A stretch of DNA of 64,000 nt from NCBI GenBank assembly GCA_048594975.1, contig JBMDXQ010000018.1:7396-71395 (forward strand). The letters are read 5' to 3'. Source of the stretch: JBMDXB01 sp048594975 (GTDB taxonomy: Bacteria > Acidobacteriota > Vicinamibacteria > Vicinamibacterales > 2-12-FULL-66-21). The translations under genes were made by a program, and so were the position numbers. The notes under the pieces are model-generated. The model saw nothing but the letters and a program-made list of their open reading frames with translations. It was not told the DNA's origin and made no database searches. This document shows, piece by piece, positions 49,461-57,683 of this stretch (position 1 is its first letter; every line of letters starts with the position of its first letter).

Positions 49461-51139
49461 CGCCCGCGCCGGACCTCGCCAGCATCCTCCAACAGCTCGC
49501 CGACCTCGCCGAAATCCGCGGCCCAGGCGCACCGGCCGCCGATCTGCGCCGCGCAGTGGCGGCGATAACTGCACTGGGCCCGTCGGAGCAGAGACGGCTG
49601 CTGCGCCGCGCCCGCCGCGATCGCCTCGGGGAGGCCGACCTCGGCCCGGCAATGCGCTGGAAGCTGCGGGAGATCGCGCTCGGAGGCGCCGACGACACCC
49701 TTCGGGCGGCGCGCGCCGGCGTCCCGTGGCTGATCCGCCGCCTTGTGGAGTTGCCGGCCCTGTCGACGGCAAGCGCCGCGCTGCTGGTCCGGCAGCTCGG
49801 GGTCGTGACGCTCGCAGACCTCGAGATGGCGCTCGATGACGGGCGGATCGCGCAGGTGCTCTCACGCGCCGAGGCGGACCGGCTCGCGGCCGCCGCGGTC
49901 GCTCTGCGGATGGAGGTACCTGGTACTCCGCTCGGCCGCGCCCTCGCCATCGTCGAAGAGCTGATGATCGAGCTGACCGCCCGCTTCGCGGGCTGGACCC
50001 GACTGCAGCCCGCAGGCGACGCGCGCAGGTACGAGCCACTGGTCAGGGAGATTGTCGTCGTGGGCACCGCACCCGATCCGCCCTCGGCACTCGACGCGGT
50101 CTTTCAGGCTCCGGCCGTCTTCGACGTGCTGCATCGCAGCGCCCGCCGGACCGTGGTGCACTTCAGGCAAACGGAAGTCGATCTCCGTGTGGCCGCGCCG
50201 GACGAGCACGGGACGGCGCTGTTCCTTGCGACGGGCTCGCGGGAGCACGTCGCCGCGGTCGGCGCCCGGCGCGGGCGTCCGTCCCTGCGGCCGCGCGAGG
50301 AAGAGGTGTACCTGCAGGCAGGGCTGGCGTTCATCCCGGCGGAGCTCCGCCAGGCAGCCGGTGAGATCGAGGCGGCCGCGCAGGGGACGCTTCCGGCGCT
50401 CCTCGATAGCGCGGACGTGCGCGGTGACCTGCACATGCACACCACCTACAGCGATGGGCGCGACACGCTCGCGGACATGGTGGCTGCATGCGCCTGGCTC
50501 GGCTACGAGTACATCGCGATCGCCGACCACTCCGAGCGGGCCGCAGCCGCCCGGACGCTCTCGATGAACGACGTGCCGCGGCAACGAGAAGAGATCGATC
50601 GCCTGCGGGAACGGCATCGAAGCATGTCAATTCTGCACGGCGTCGAGGTGGACGTCATGCTCGACGGATCCCTCGACTTCCCGGACAGTGTGCTCGAGCA
50701 ATTCGACATCGTCATCGCCTCGATGCACGAATCGGGCGGACAGGATCCACGGACACTGACACGGCGGTGCGTCAAGGCGATCAGGCACCCGCTCGTGAAC
50801 GTTATCGCGCATCCCGTCAATCGAGTTCCCGGCCGCACCGCCGGCTACGCCCTGGATTTCGACGAGGTTTACGCGGCGGCGGCCGAGACGGGGACGGCGC
50901 TGGAAATCGACGGCGGACCCGCCCACCTGGACCTGGACGGCGAACGGGCGCGGGTGGCAGTGGCAGCGGGCGTTACCCTGACGGTCGACAGCGACTGCCA
51001 TCGGGCGCGGGCACTCCGGCGCCAGATGCAGCTGGCGATCGGCACGGCCCGGCGGGGCTGGGTCGAACCCCGGCACGTGCTGAACACCCGGCCCCTGGCG
51101 GAGGTTCGCGCCTTCGTCGCGGCAAAGCGGCAATCCTGA
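49457..51139 (+). CDS. PolX-related PHP-domain protein with degenerate polymerase domain
   Basis: A 560-aa protein laid out like bacterial DNA polymerase X: helical N-terminal part (~1-190), a nucleotidyltransferase-like region (~195-300) and a C-terminal PHP phosphoesterase domain (~322-560). The PHP metal ligands are intact: DLHMHTTYSDG, IAIADHSER, LHGVEVDVM, VIASMHES, VIAHPVNR, TVDSDCHRA. The polymerase part is not: where PolX has GS plus a DxD pair, this reads VVVGTAPDPPSALDAVF. An active nuclease/phosphoesterase without polymerase activity is expected. It starts at GTG 49457 inside the rhodanese stop. The intact paralogue is at 61989-63707. Confidence 0.82.
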   Translation: MTPAPDLASILQQLADLAEIRGPGAPAADLRRAVAAITALGPSEQRRLLRRARRDRLGEADLGPAMRWKLREIALGGADDTLRAARAGVPWLIRRLVELPALSTASAALLVRQLGVVTLADLEMALDDGRIAQVLSRAEADRLAAAAVALRMEVPGTPLGRALAIVEELMIELTARFAGWTRLQPAGDARRYEPLVREIVVVGTAPDPPSALDAVFQAPAVFDVLHRSARRTVVHFRQTEVDLRVAAPDEHGTALFLATGSREHVAAVGARRGRPSLRPREEEVYLQAGLAFIPAELRQAAGEIEAAAQGTLPALLDSADVRGDLHMHTTYSDGRDTLADMVAACAWLGYEYIAIADHSERAAAARTLSMNDVPRQREEIDRLRERHRSMSILHGVEVDVMLDGSLDFPDSVLEQFDIVIASMHESGGQDPRTLTRRCVKAIRHPLVNVIAHPVNRVPGRTAGYALDFDEVYAAAAETGTALEIDGGPAHLDLDGERARVAVAAGVTLTVDSDCHRARALRRQMQLAIGTARRGWVEPRHVLNTRPLAEVRAFVAAKRQS

Positions 51140-51185
51140 CGAGGTCTGGCCGCGAGTCCGGCGCGGCGCGCCGGCAGCGGGGTGG

Positions 51186-51191
51186 TAGAAT
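51186..51191 (+). promoter_or_regulatory. -10 element for lolA
   Basis: TAGAATC lies 29 nt before the lolA ATG, the same form as before sdhC. No clear -35. Confidence 0.4.
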
Positions 51192-51220
51192 CGTTGAACC
51201 AGCCCTTCGTGACTATACCC

Positions 51221-51883
51221 ATGCGTACGTTGAATTTACTGGCCGTCGCGGCGCTGGGCGGCGCCGTCGTCTCTGCCGCACAGCCCGCCGCGCCGTCCGC
51301 CGCCGAGGTCGCCGCCGGCCTCCAGAAGAAGTACGACAGCGTTCGTGACTTCACCGCCGACTTCGTCCACGAGGCCGAAGGCGGCATCCTGCGCAAGAAG
51401 ACGACGGAGCGCGGAGCGGTACAGGTGAAGAAGCCGGGAAAGATGCGGTGGGAGTACACCGTGCCCGAGCGGAAGCTGTTCGTGTCGGACGGCACGAAGA
51501 TGTACCTCTACATTCCGGCCGACCGACAGGTGGTCGTCAGTTCCGTTCCGGACGCCGACGAGGCGACCACCGCCGTGCTGTTCCTGGCCGGCAAGGGCAG
51601 CCTGACAAGGGATTTCGCCGTCTCCTTCGCCGAGGGCGGTGGCCCGGACACCTACGCGCTGAAACTCCAGCCGAAGCTGCCCGAACGGGACTACGATTGG
51701 CTGCAGGTCGTCGTGGAGCGGCCAACGATGCGGATTCGGACGCTGGCAGCGGCTGACGTCCAGGGCGGCCGATCGACCTTCCGGTTCTCCAATTTCAAGG
51801 AAAACGTCGGTCTGGCCGATAAGATTTTCGAGTTCAAGCCGCCGCGTGGAGCCGATGTCATTCACTCGGGCGCGTCGCGTTGA
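51221..51883 (+). CDS. lolA: outer-membrane lipoprotein carrier protein LolA
   Basis: Periplasmic chaperone that carries lipoproteins from LolCDE to the outer membrane (220 aa). A signal peptide (residues 1-20, LLAVAALGGAVVSAAQ) precedes the half-barrel: LQKKYDSVRDFTADFVHEA, GAVQVKKPGKMRWEYTVPE, KLFVSDGTKMYLYIP. ATG 51221 is chosen; 13 more codons upstream overlap the -10 box. Its 3' end overlaps the secretin gene start by 29 nt. It is consistent with the many lipoproteins and the diderm envelope. Confidence 0.9.
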   Translation: MRTLNLLAVAALGGAVVSAAQPAAPSAAEVAAGLQKKYDSVRDFTADFVHEAEGGILRKKTTERGAVQVKKPGKMRWEYTVPERKLFVSDGTKMYLYIPADRQVVVSSVPDADEATTAVLFLAGKGSLTRDFAVSFAEGGGPDTYALKLQPKLPERDYDWLQVVVERPTMRIRTLAAADVQGGRSTFRFSNFKENVGLADKIFEFKPPRGADVIHSGASR

Positions 51884-53777
51884 TGCCCGGCTCGCCGCCG
51901 GACTGGCCCTCGCGTGGCTGGCGATCGGCTGCGCGAGCAGCGGGCCGCTGCGGGCCGGCCAAAAAGCCGAAAAGGCGGAGGACTACGACCGCGCCGTCGT
52001 CGAGTACACGAAGGCGGTCCGGGCGAACCCGGAGGATCGCGCCGCGCGCGCGGCCCTCGGCCGCGCGACGCTGAGGGCGGCGCAAGAGCACTATTTCCGC
52101 GGCCGGCGGCTGCTGCAGGCCGAGCGGTACGAAGAAGCGCTCGTCGAGTTCCAGATTGCGTCCGAGCTGAACCCGACCGACTCGGTCGTCGACCAGGCGC
52201 TTCGCGACACGCGGAAGCGCCTGAAGACGAAACTCGCGCTGTCGCGCGGCACGAAGACCGAGCTGCAGTCGCTCGTCGAGCGCTCGCGTGCACTGTCCCC
52301 CTCCGGCGTCGAGCTCCCCGCCGACGTCACGCTGCCCGACTCGCTCGTCTTTCGCGAGGCCAGCAGCCGGATGGTGCTGAGCGCGATCGCGCGGTTCAGC
52401 GACATGAACATCGTCTTCGATCCGGCCTTCCGGGACACGATCGTCAGCGCGGATCTGCGGAGGCTCTCGCTCGCCGACGCGCTCGACGCCGTGACGACGA
52501 GCACGCGTACGTTCTACCGCCTCACCGCACCGCGCACAATCACGATCATCCCGGACACGCTGGCCAAGCGTCGCGAGTACGAGGAATCGGTCGTTCACAC
52601 GTTCTATCTCAGCAACGCGGACATCAAGGAAGTCATCGACATGCTGCGCGTGGTCATCGACGTGCGGCAGATCTCTCCCATCACCGCGACCAACGCCATC
52701 GCGCTCAAGGACACCCCGGAGCGGATCGCCGCGGCGGGCAGGCTGATCGCGGCGATCGACAAGGCGCGTCCCGAAGTGGTCATCGACGTGGAGCTGCTCG
52801 AGGTCGACCGGACGCGCCTGCAGGAGTACGGCCTGCAGATCGCCTCGCCGGGCAGCCCCGGCATTTCCGGGAGCGTCGACATCAATCGCGAAGGCATGAC
52901 GCTGCAGGACCTCCGGACGCTCACCGCGTCGGACGTGTTCCTGGCGGGGCTGCCGGGCCTCTACTACCGGCTGCTGAAGTCCGACACCAACACGCGGACG
53001 CTGGCAAGCCCTCAGCTGCGCATTTCCGAGGGTCTGACGGCGCAGGCGCGCTTCGGGCAGCAGGTGCCCATTCCGAGCGTGACGTTCGCGCCGATTGCCA
53101 CCGGCGGGGTCAACCAGCAGCCGATTACGGCGTTCACCTACCAGAACATCGGCGTCAACATCGACATCACGCCACGCACCCATCACGACGACGAAGTGAC
53201 GCTGGCACTGAAGCTGTCGGTCAACCGCGAGGTGGGAACGGGGTTCGGCGACCTGCCCGCCTTCGCGAACCGGGAGGTCAATACGACGCTCCGGCTGCGG
53301 GACGGCGAGACGAACATGCTTGCGGGACTCATCCGCGACGACGAGCGCACCGTTCTGTCAGGCGTGCCGGGCCTCAGCGACCTGCCGCTCATCGGCCGTC
53401 TGTTCGCGCGCAACACGAAGGACACGCAGCAGACGGACATCATCATGACGCTGACGCCGCACATCGTGCGCATTCTGGATTTGACGGAGGAGGATCTCCG
53501 GCCCTTCAGGATGAGCCGTGACACGAGCACGACCGGGGTCGGTGGCGGCGACCCGGCCCCCGTTCCGCTGCCGGGCAGGGGCGGCGACGATCAGATCCTG
53601 CCGCTACCGACTGCGCCGCCCCGCGATCCGAAGCCCGCCGAGACGGTCCAGCCGCTGCCGCAGCCGATCCCCGGTCCGGGAACGCAGCCGCTCGGCACGC
53701 TGCCGGGCACGCCGGTCACGCCGCCGACGACGAAGAAACCCGGCGGTGGCCGCGGTGGTGGAGGCCTGCGGCCGTAG
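51855..53777 (+). CDS. TPR-containing lipoprotein secretin (GspD/PilQ superfamily)
   Basis: Outer-membrane secretin (640 aa). Signal peptide with lipobox (ALAWLAIGCAS, Cys ~26), then a TPR region (~35-115: DYDRAVVEYTKAVRANPEDR, AERYEEALVEFQIASELNPT), an STN/N0-like domain (~150-225), an N1 domain, and the secretin core (~310-550) with the end motif SGVPGLSDLPLIGRLF and TLTPHIVRI. The tail is Pro/Gly-rich. It starts at ATG 51855 (GGAG 6 nt upstream) inside the lolA 3' end. No ATPase or pseudopilin genes are adjacent, so which machine it serves is unknown; type II secretion or a Tad-like system is possible. Confidence 0.88.
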   Translation: MSFTRARRVDARLAAGLALAWLAIGCASSGPLRAGQKAEKAEDYDRAVVEYTKAVRANPEDRAARAALGRATLRAAQEHYFRGRRLLQAERYEEALVEFQIASELNPTDSVVDQALRDTRKRLKTKLALSRGTKTELQSLVERSRALSPSGVELPADVTLPDSLVFREASSRMVLSAIARFSDMNIVFDPAFRDTIVSADLRRLSLADALDAVTTSTRTFYRLTAPRTITIIPDTLAKRREYEESVVHTFYLSNADIKEVIDMLRVVIDVRQISPITATNAIALKDTPERIAAAGRLIAAIDKARPEVVIDVELLEVDRTRLQEYGLQIASPGSPGISGSVDINREGMTLQDLRTLTASDVFLAGLPGLYYRLLKSDTNTRTLASPQLRISEGLTAQARFGQQVPIPSVTFAPIATGGVNQQPITAFTYQNIGVNIDITPRTHHDDEVTLALKLSVNREVGTGFGDLPAFANREVNTTLRLRDGETNMLAGLIRDDERTVLSGVPGLSDLPLIGRLFARNTKDTQQTDIIMTLTPHIVRILDLTEEDLRPFRMSRDTSTTGVGGGDPAPVPLPGRGGDDQILPLPTAPPRDPKPAETVQPLPQPIPGPGTQPLGTLPGTPVTPPTTKKPGGGRGGGGLRP

Positions 53778-53826
53778 GCCAGCCCTTCAGGCGCCCGCTC
53801 AGCGCACCGCTCTCCTGGGGAGCCCT

Positions 53827-55116
53827 TCAGGGCTGTCCGGCCGTCGGCCGCCGCCGGTCTTCGTCGCGTTCGACCACCGCGCCGAGCGATCGCAGCCGCT
53901 CCACCAGCGACGCATAACCGCGCTCCACCGTCTCCAGTGGCGCCACGCTGCTTTCCCCTTCTGCCGCCAGCGCCGCCGCGATGAGCGCCATCCCGGATCG
54001 CAGGTCGCGGCTGTCGAGCGATCGCCCGCGCAGTCTGGTCGGCCCGCTGACGATGATGCGGTGCGGATCGCAGAGGAACAGGTCCGCGCGCATCGCGCTG
54101 AGCTGTTCCAGTGCGAACAGGCGCAGCTCGTACAGCCAGTCGTGGACGAGCGTGCGTCCCTCCGCGTGGGTGGCGAGCACCGTCACGAGGCTCACCATGT
54201 CGCTGGGAAATCCCGGCCACAAGCCGGTGGTGATGCGCCGGGTCGCGACCAGACGCGACGGCTCCTGGACGACGAACCGGCCGTCGTCGTACTCGCACAC
54301 GAGTCCCATCTTCTTGAGCGGCGCCGCGACCACCTCGAGGTCGCGCGCCTTGGCGCCGGTGACCTCGATGGCGCCGCCGGTGATCGCAGCGACGACGCCC
54401 CAGCTGCCCGCCTCGATGTAGTCGCCGTCCAGCCGGTGCTCCGCGCCGCCGATACGAACGGGTGGGTGGACGCGGATGGTGGTCGTGCCCTCCCCCTCGA
54501 TGCCGACGCCCATCGCGCGCAGGAAGCGGCACAGCTCGGCGACGTGCGGCTCCATGGCCGCATGCCGGATCTCGGTCGGGCCGGTGGCTGCGGCGGCGGC
54601 GAGCAGCGCCGTCTCGGTGCCGGTGACCGACGCTTCGTCGAGGTACAGCGACGCGCCGGTGAGGCCGTTCGGCGCGTCCAGCGCGTGGCCCGGCTCCTCG
54701 AGCGCGACGGCGCCGAGCGTGACGAGGGCCTGCACATGCGTCGTGATCATCCGCCGGGCCGGGAAATCGCCCCCCGGGGGCGCCAGCCGCGCCGAGCCGC
54801 GCCTCGCGAGCAGCGGGCCGAGCAGCAGCATCGACCCGCGCAATCGGCCGACCAGCGCCGGGTCCGGCCGATCCGTCGTGATCCTCGTGCACCGGATTCT
54901 CAGCGTCGGCGTGCCCACACCCTCGACGGTGGCGCCGAGCCCGGACATCAACTCGGCCAGAACCGCAACGTCGCGAATCCGGGGGACGTTCGTGAGCACG
55001 CACTCACGGTCGGTGAGCAGGCAGGCAGCCATCAATGGCAGCGCGGAGTTCTTGTTGCCCTCGACGGAGAGCCTCCCGGACAGCCGGTGGCCGCCTTCAA
55101 TCCGCAGCGTGGCCAT
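53827..55116 (-). CDS. murA: UDP-N-acetylglucosamine 1-carboxyvinyltransferase, Asp-type active site
   Basis: First committed step of murein synthesis, adding enolpyruvate to UDP-GlcNAc (429 aa). VEGNKNSALPLMAACLL carries the essential Lys-Asn pair, GLWPGFPSDMVSLVTVLAT the catalytic Asp region, and PLETVERGYASLVERL the C-terminal Arg. In the active-site loop the sequence is APPGGDFPARRMITTH: Asp replaces the Cys that fosfomycin alkylates, as in mycobacterial and chlamydial MurA, so fosfomycin resistance is expected. The sequence is divergent elsewhere, so a MurA-like side role cannot be excluded. It overlaps murB by 20 nt. Confidence 0.9.
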   Translation of the reverse strand: MATLRIEGGHRLSGRLSVEGNKNSALPLMAACLLTDRECVLTNVPRIRDVAVLAELMSGLGATVEGVGTPTLRIRCTRITTDRPDPALVGRLRGSMLLLGPLLARRGSARLAPPGGDFPARRMITTHVQALVTLGAVALEEPGHALDAPNGLTGASLYLDEASVTGTETALLAAAAATGPTEIRHAAMEPHVAELCRFLRAMGVGIEGEGTTTIRVHPPVRIGGAEHRLDGDYIEAGSWGVVAAITGGAIEVTGAKARDLEVVAAPLKKMGLVCEYDDGRFVVQEPSRLVATRRITTGLWPGFPSDMVSLVTVLATHAEGRTLVHDWLYELRLFALEQLSAMRADLFLCDPHRIIVSGPTRLRGRSLDSRDLRSGMALIAAALAAEGESSVAPLETVERGYASLVERLRSLGAVVERDEDRRRPTAGQP

Positions 55117-56074
55117 ATGCTCCTGCTTCCCCGCGTCCCGCCTCGTCGAACCCCAGGCAGACGATCTCCTCGCGAAGATCGACGCCGAACCGCTCGCGGA
55201 CGTCGCGCTTGCACCGGTCGATCAACGCGCGGATGTCCCGCGCCGTGGCGCCGCCCTCGTTGACGATGAAGTTCGCGTGCGTGGTGGAGACGCGCGCCGC
55301 GCCGTGCCGCGCCCCCTTCAGCCCGGCGCGATCGACCAGCGCCCCGGCGGAGGTGGGGAGTCCCGCCGGCACGTGGTCGCGCGTACGATCAGGATTCTGG
55401 AAGATGCAGCCGGCGCTCGCCGACTCGAGCGGCTGGGTGCGCTTGCGGTATGCGAGCGACTCGCGCGCCACGCGCCGCAGCACCGACGGGTCGCCATCGT
55501 GAACCCGGACGTCGGCGGAGATCACCACCTCGCGCGTCCGGTGCAGACGGCTGTAGTCGTAGCCGAATTCCATCTCGTCCGCCGGAGTTTCCGCGATCGC
55601 GCCATCGCGGGTGACGAGGGTCACCCGTGTCACCAGCTCCGAGATCAACCTGCCCTGGAAGTGCGCGTTGCCGAAGATGGCGCCGCCGACCGTTCCCGGC
55701 GTGCCCGCCCAGGCCTCGAGGCCGCCGAGGCTGCGAATGAGGGTCCAGCGCACCAGCCCGTTGATCGTGACGCCGGCGTCGGCGCGGACGGTGCCCGGAT
55801 CGACCCGCGCGATGTCCCCGCCGCGAACGCGCACGACCAGGCCGCGCACCCCTGCGTCGGCGACGAGCACGTTCGATCCACCACCGAGAACGGTCAACGG
55901 CACGCCCGCCTCGCGCGCGAGCGCGGCCGCCGCGCGCAGCTCGTGTCCCGCCTGCAGATCGACCAGCCAGTCCGCCGGGCCGCCGACCTTGAAGGTGGTC
56001 AGCGGCGCGAGCGGCACGGCGCGCCGCGCCCGATCGCCGAACGCCTCCTGCAGGCGCGCGCTGAAGTCGGTCAT
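55097..56074 (-). CDS. murB: UDP-N-acetylenolpyruvoylglucosamine reductase
   Basis: FAD enzyme reducing the MurA product to UDP-MurNAc (325 aa, type II family). TTFKVGGPADWLVDL and LTVLGGGSNVLVADAGVRG bind FAD; VGGAIFGNAHFQGRLISE follows. The proton-donor region reads ESASAGCIFQNP, with Cys where most enzymes have Ser (GSxFKNP). HANFIVNEGGATARDIRAL is normal. It lies between pxpC (4-nt overlap) and murA (20-nt overlap) in a coupled leftward block. Confidence 0.92.
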   Translation of the reverse strand: MTDFSARLQEAFGDRARRAVPLAPLTTFKVGGPADWLVDLQAGHELRAAAALAREAGVPLTVLGGGSNVLVADAGVRGLVVRVRGGDIARVDPGTVRADAGVTINGLVRWTLIRSLGGLEAWAGTPGTVGGAIFGNAHFQGRLISELVTRVTLVTRDGAIAETPADEMEFGYDYSRLHRTREVVISADVRVHDGDPSVLRRVARESLAYRKRTQPLESASAGCIFQNPDRTRDHVPAGLPTSAGALVDRAGLKGARHGAARVSTTHANFIVNEGGATARDIRALIDRCKRDVRERFGVDLREEIVCLGFDEAGRGEAGAYGHAAD

Positions 56075-56997
56075 CGCCTGCCGCCGGAAAGACGCGCCTC
56101 CCGCTCCGTCAACGCCCCGAGTGCCGCCGCGCGGCTGACGGCGCCGAACTCGATCCAGTCGCCCGGGGCGAGCTGTCCGGCGATCGGCAGGTCCGCCGTG
56201 ATCACCGTGGCGATTTTCGGGTAGCCCCCGGTCGTCTGGCGATCGGCCATCAGCAGGATCGGCTGACCCGATGCGGGCACCTGGAGCGATCCCATCGGGG
56301 TGGCGTCCGAGAGGATGTCGGCGCTGCCGGCGTGCGCAAGCGGCGGTCCCTCGAGGCGGTATCCCATGCGGTTGGACTGCGTCGTGATCACGAACCGTGC
56401 GCTCAAAAGCGTCTCCCGCGCGGCGGCGGTGAACAGGCCGTCGTGCGGGCCTATCATCACCCGGACGCGCGCGCCGCCGGCCGGCAGCGGCATCGGCAGG
56501 CCCGACGCGCCGGGGGCAGTACCCGGATCGGCGCCAATTGGCAACACGTCGCCGGCCCGCAGCGCGCGGCCGCCGAACGGGCCCAGCCGGCTCACCAGGC
56601 TCGTCGCACGGCTGCCGAACGTCGACGGCACCTCGAACCCGCCGCGCACCGCGAGCATCGCGCGCGCTCCTGCAAGGCGATTGCCGAATCGCAGCCGTCC
56701 GCCCGCGGGGATCGAAAACGCGGCGTTCATCGGCACCGCAACCCCGTTGACCGCGAGTTCGAAGCTCGCACCGGCAACGGCGCAGAGGACCTCCGCGTCC
56801 GGCTGCAGTTCGGGACCGAGCAGGGTCAGCTCGAGAGCGGCCGCGCTGTCAGGATTTCCAACGAGACCGTTGGCCAGCCTGTGCGCGTACTCGTCCATCG
56901 GACCTGCGACTGGGACGCCGCCGCCTTGGTACCCCCAGCGGCCCAAATCCTGGACGGTCGTCAGCATGCCCGGCCGGACGACAGTTAACGCGGCCAT
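56071..56997 (-). CDS. pxpC: 5-oxoprolinase subunit C-like (biotin-dependent carboxyltransferase fold)
   Basis: A 308-aa KipA/PxpC-family protein. VVRPGMLTTVQDLGRWGYQ, GVPVAGPMDEYAHRLANGLV, TQSNRMGYRLEGPPL and LMADRQTTGGYPKIATVI are strong signatures. With PxpB it forms the ATP-dependent 5-oxoproline hydrolase; the LamB/YcsF-type PxpA is not in the window. ATG 56997 fits the 13-nt overlap with pxpB; a long frame upstream of it is out of register with pxpB. Its stop overlaps the murB start by 4 nt, tying it into the murein block. Confidence 0.9.
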   Translation of the reverse strand: MAALTVVRPGMLTTVQDLGRWGYQGGGVPVAGPMDEYAHRLANGLVGNPDSAAALELTLLGPELQPDAEVLCAVAGASFELAVNGVAVPMNAAFSIPAGGRLRFGNRLAGARAMLAVRGGFEVPSTFGSRATSLVSRLGPFGGRALRAGDVLPIGADPGTAPGASGLPMPLPAGGARVRVMIGPHDGLFTAAARETLLSARFVITTQSNRMGYRLEGPPLAHAGSADILSDATPMGSLQVPASGQPILLMADRQTTGGYPKIATVITADLPIAGQLAPGDWIEFGAVSRAAALGALTEREARLSGGRR

Positions 56998-57665
56998 TGG
57001 TGGAACGCGGCGAGATCGATCGCGTGGAAGCGCACCCGATCGCCGACCTTGAACAGGAACGGCTGCCGGCGGAGCGCGTCGAACGCCTTCACCGGCGTGC
57101 GGCCGATCAGGTGCCAGCCCCCGGGAGTTTCCGTCGGATAGATCCCGGTCTGCCCCGCCGCGATCGCAACAGATCCGGCGGCGACGTTCGGGCGTGGCGT
57201 CGAACGGCGCGGCAACGCCAGCTTCGGATCGACGCTCGCCATGTAAGGAAAGCCAGGCACGAACCCCACGACATAGACGCGATAGGTGGGAGCCGTGTGC
57301 AGCGCGACGACCTCTTCCTCGGAGCAGCTCGCGGCGCGCGCGACCTCCGGCAGGTCCGGACCGAAGTCCCCGCCGTAGCAGACCGGCACGGCGATGAGTC
57401 CGCCGTCGGCCGCCGGTGCGTCCCCGACATCCAGGGCCGCCGTGCGGAGCTCCGCCTCGAGCCACGCGGCGTCGACGAGGCGCGGGTCGAAGTAGACGGT
57501 GAGCGAGCAGTAGCCGACGACCAGGTCGCGCACGCTCGACCCGTACCGCCGTTCCACGGTCCCCGCGAGCGCGAGCACGCGGGCGCTGACAGCGGGATCG
57601 ATGCGCGCGGGCAGCTCGACGAGCAGCGCACCGTCCCCGGCCGGCGCGATCCGGACGTCGTTCAT
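56985..57665 (-). CDS. pxpB: 5-oxoprolinase subunit B-like (KipI family)
   Basis: A 226-aa KipI/PxpB protein (cyclophilin-like fold). IAPAGDGALLVELPARIDP, VCYGGDFGPDLPEVA and VVGFVPGFPYMASVDPKLAL are family signatures, ending with GQTGIYPTETPGGWHLIGRT. In other bacteria it works with PxpA and PxpC to open pyroglutamate. The gene lies 18 nt after mpl and overlaps pxpC, in the middle of murein genes. Pyroglutamate formed from glutamyl peptides during wall recycling is a possible link (inference). Confidence 0.9.
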   Translation of the reverse strand: MNDVRIAPAGDGALLVELPARIDPAVSARVLALAGTVERRYGSSVRDLVVGYCSLTVYFDPRLVDAAWLEAELRTAALDVGDAPAADGGLIAVPVCYGGDFGPDLPEVARAASCSEEEVVALHTAPTYRVYVVGFVPGFPYMASVDPKLALPRRSTPRPNVAAGSVAIAAGQTGIYPTETPGGWHLIGRTPVKAFDALRRQPFLFKVGDRVRFHAIDLAAFHQWPR

Positions 57666-57683
57666 GCGGGAGTGTCCACCGCC

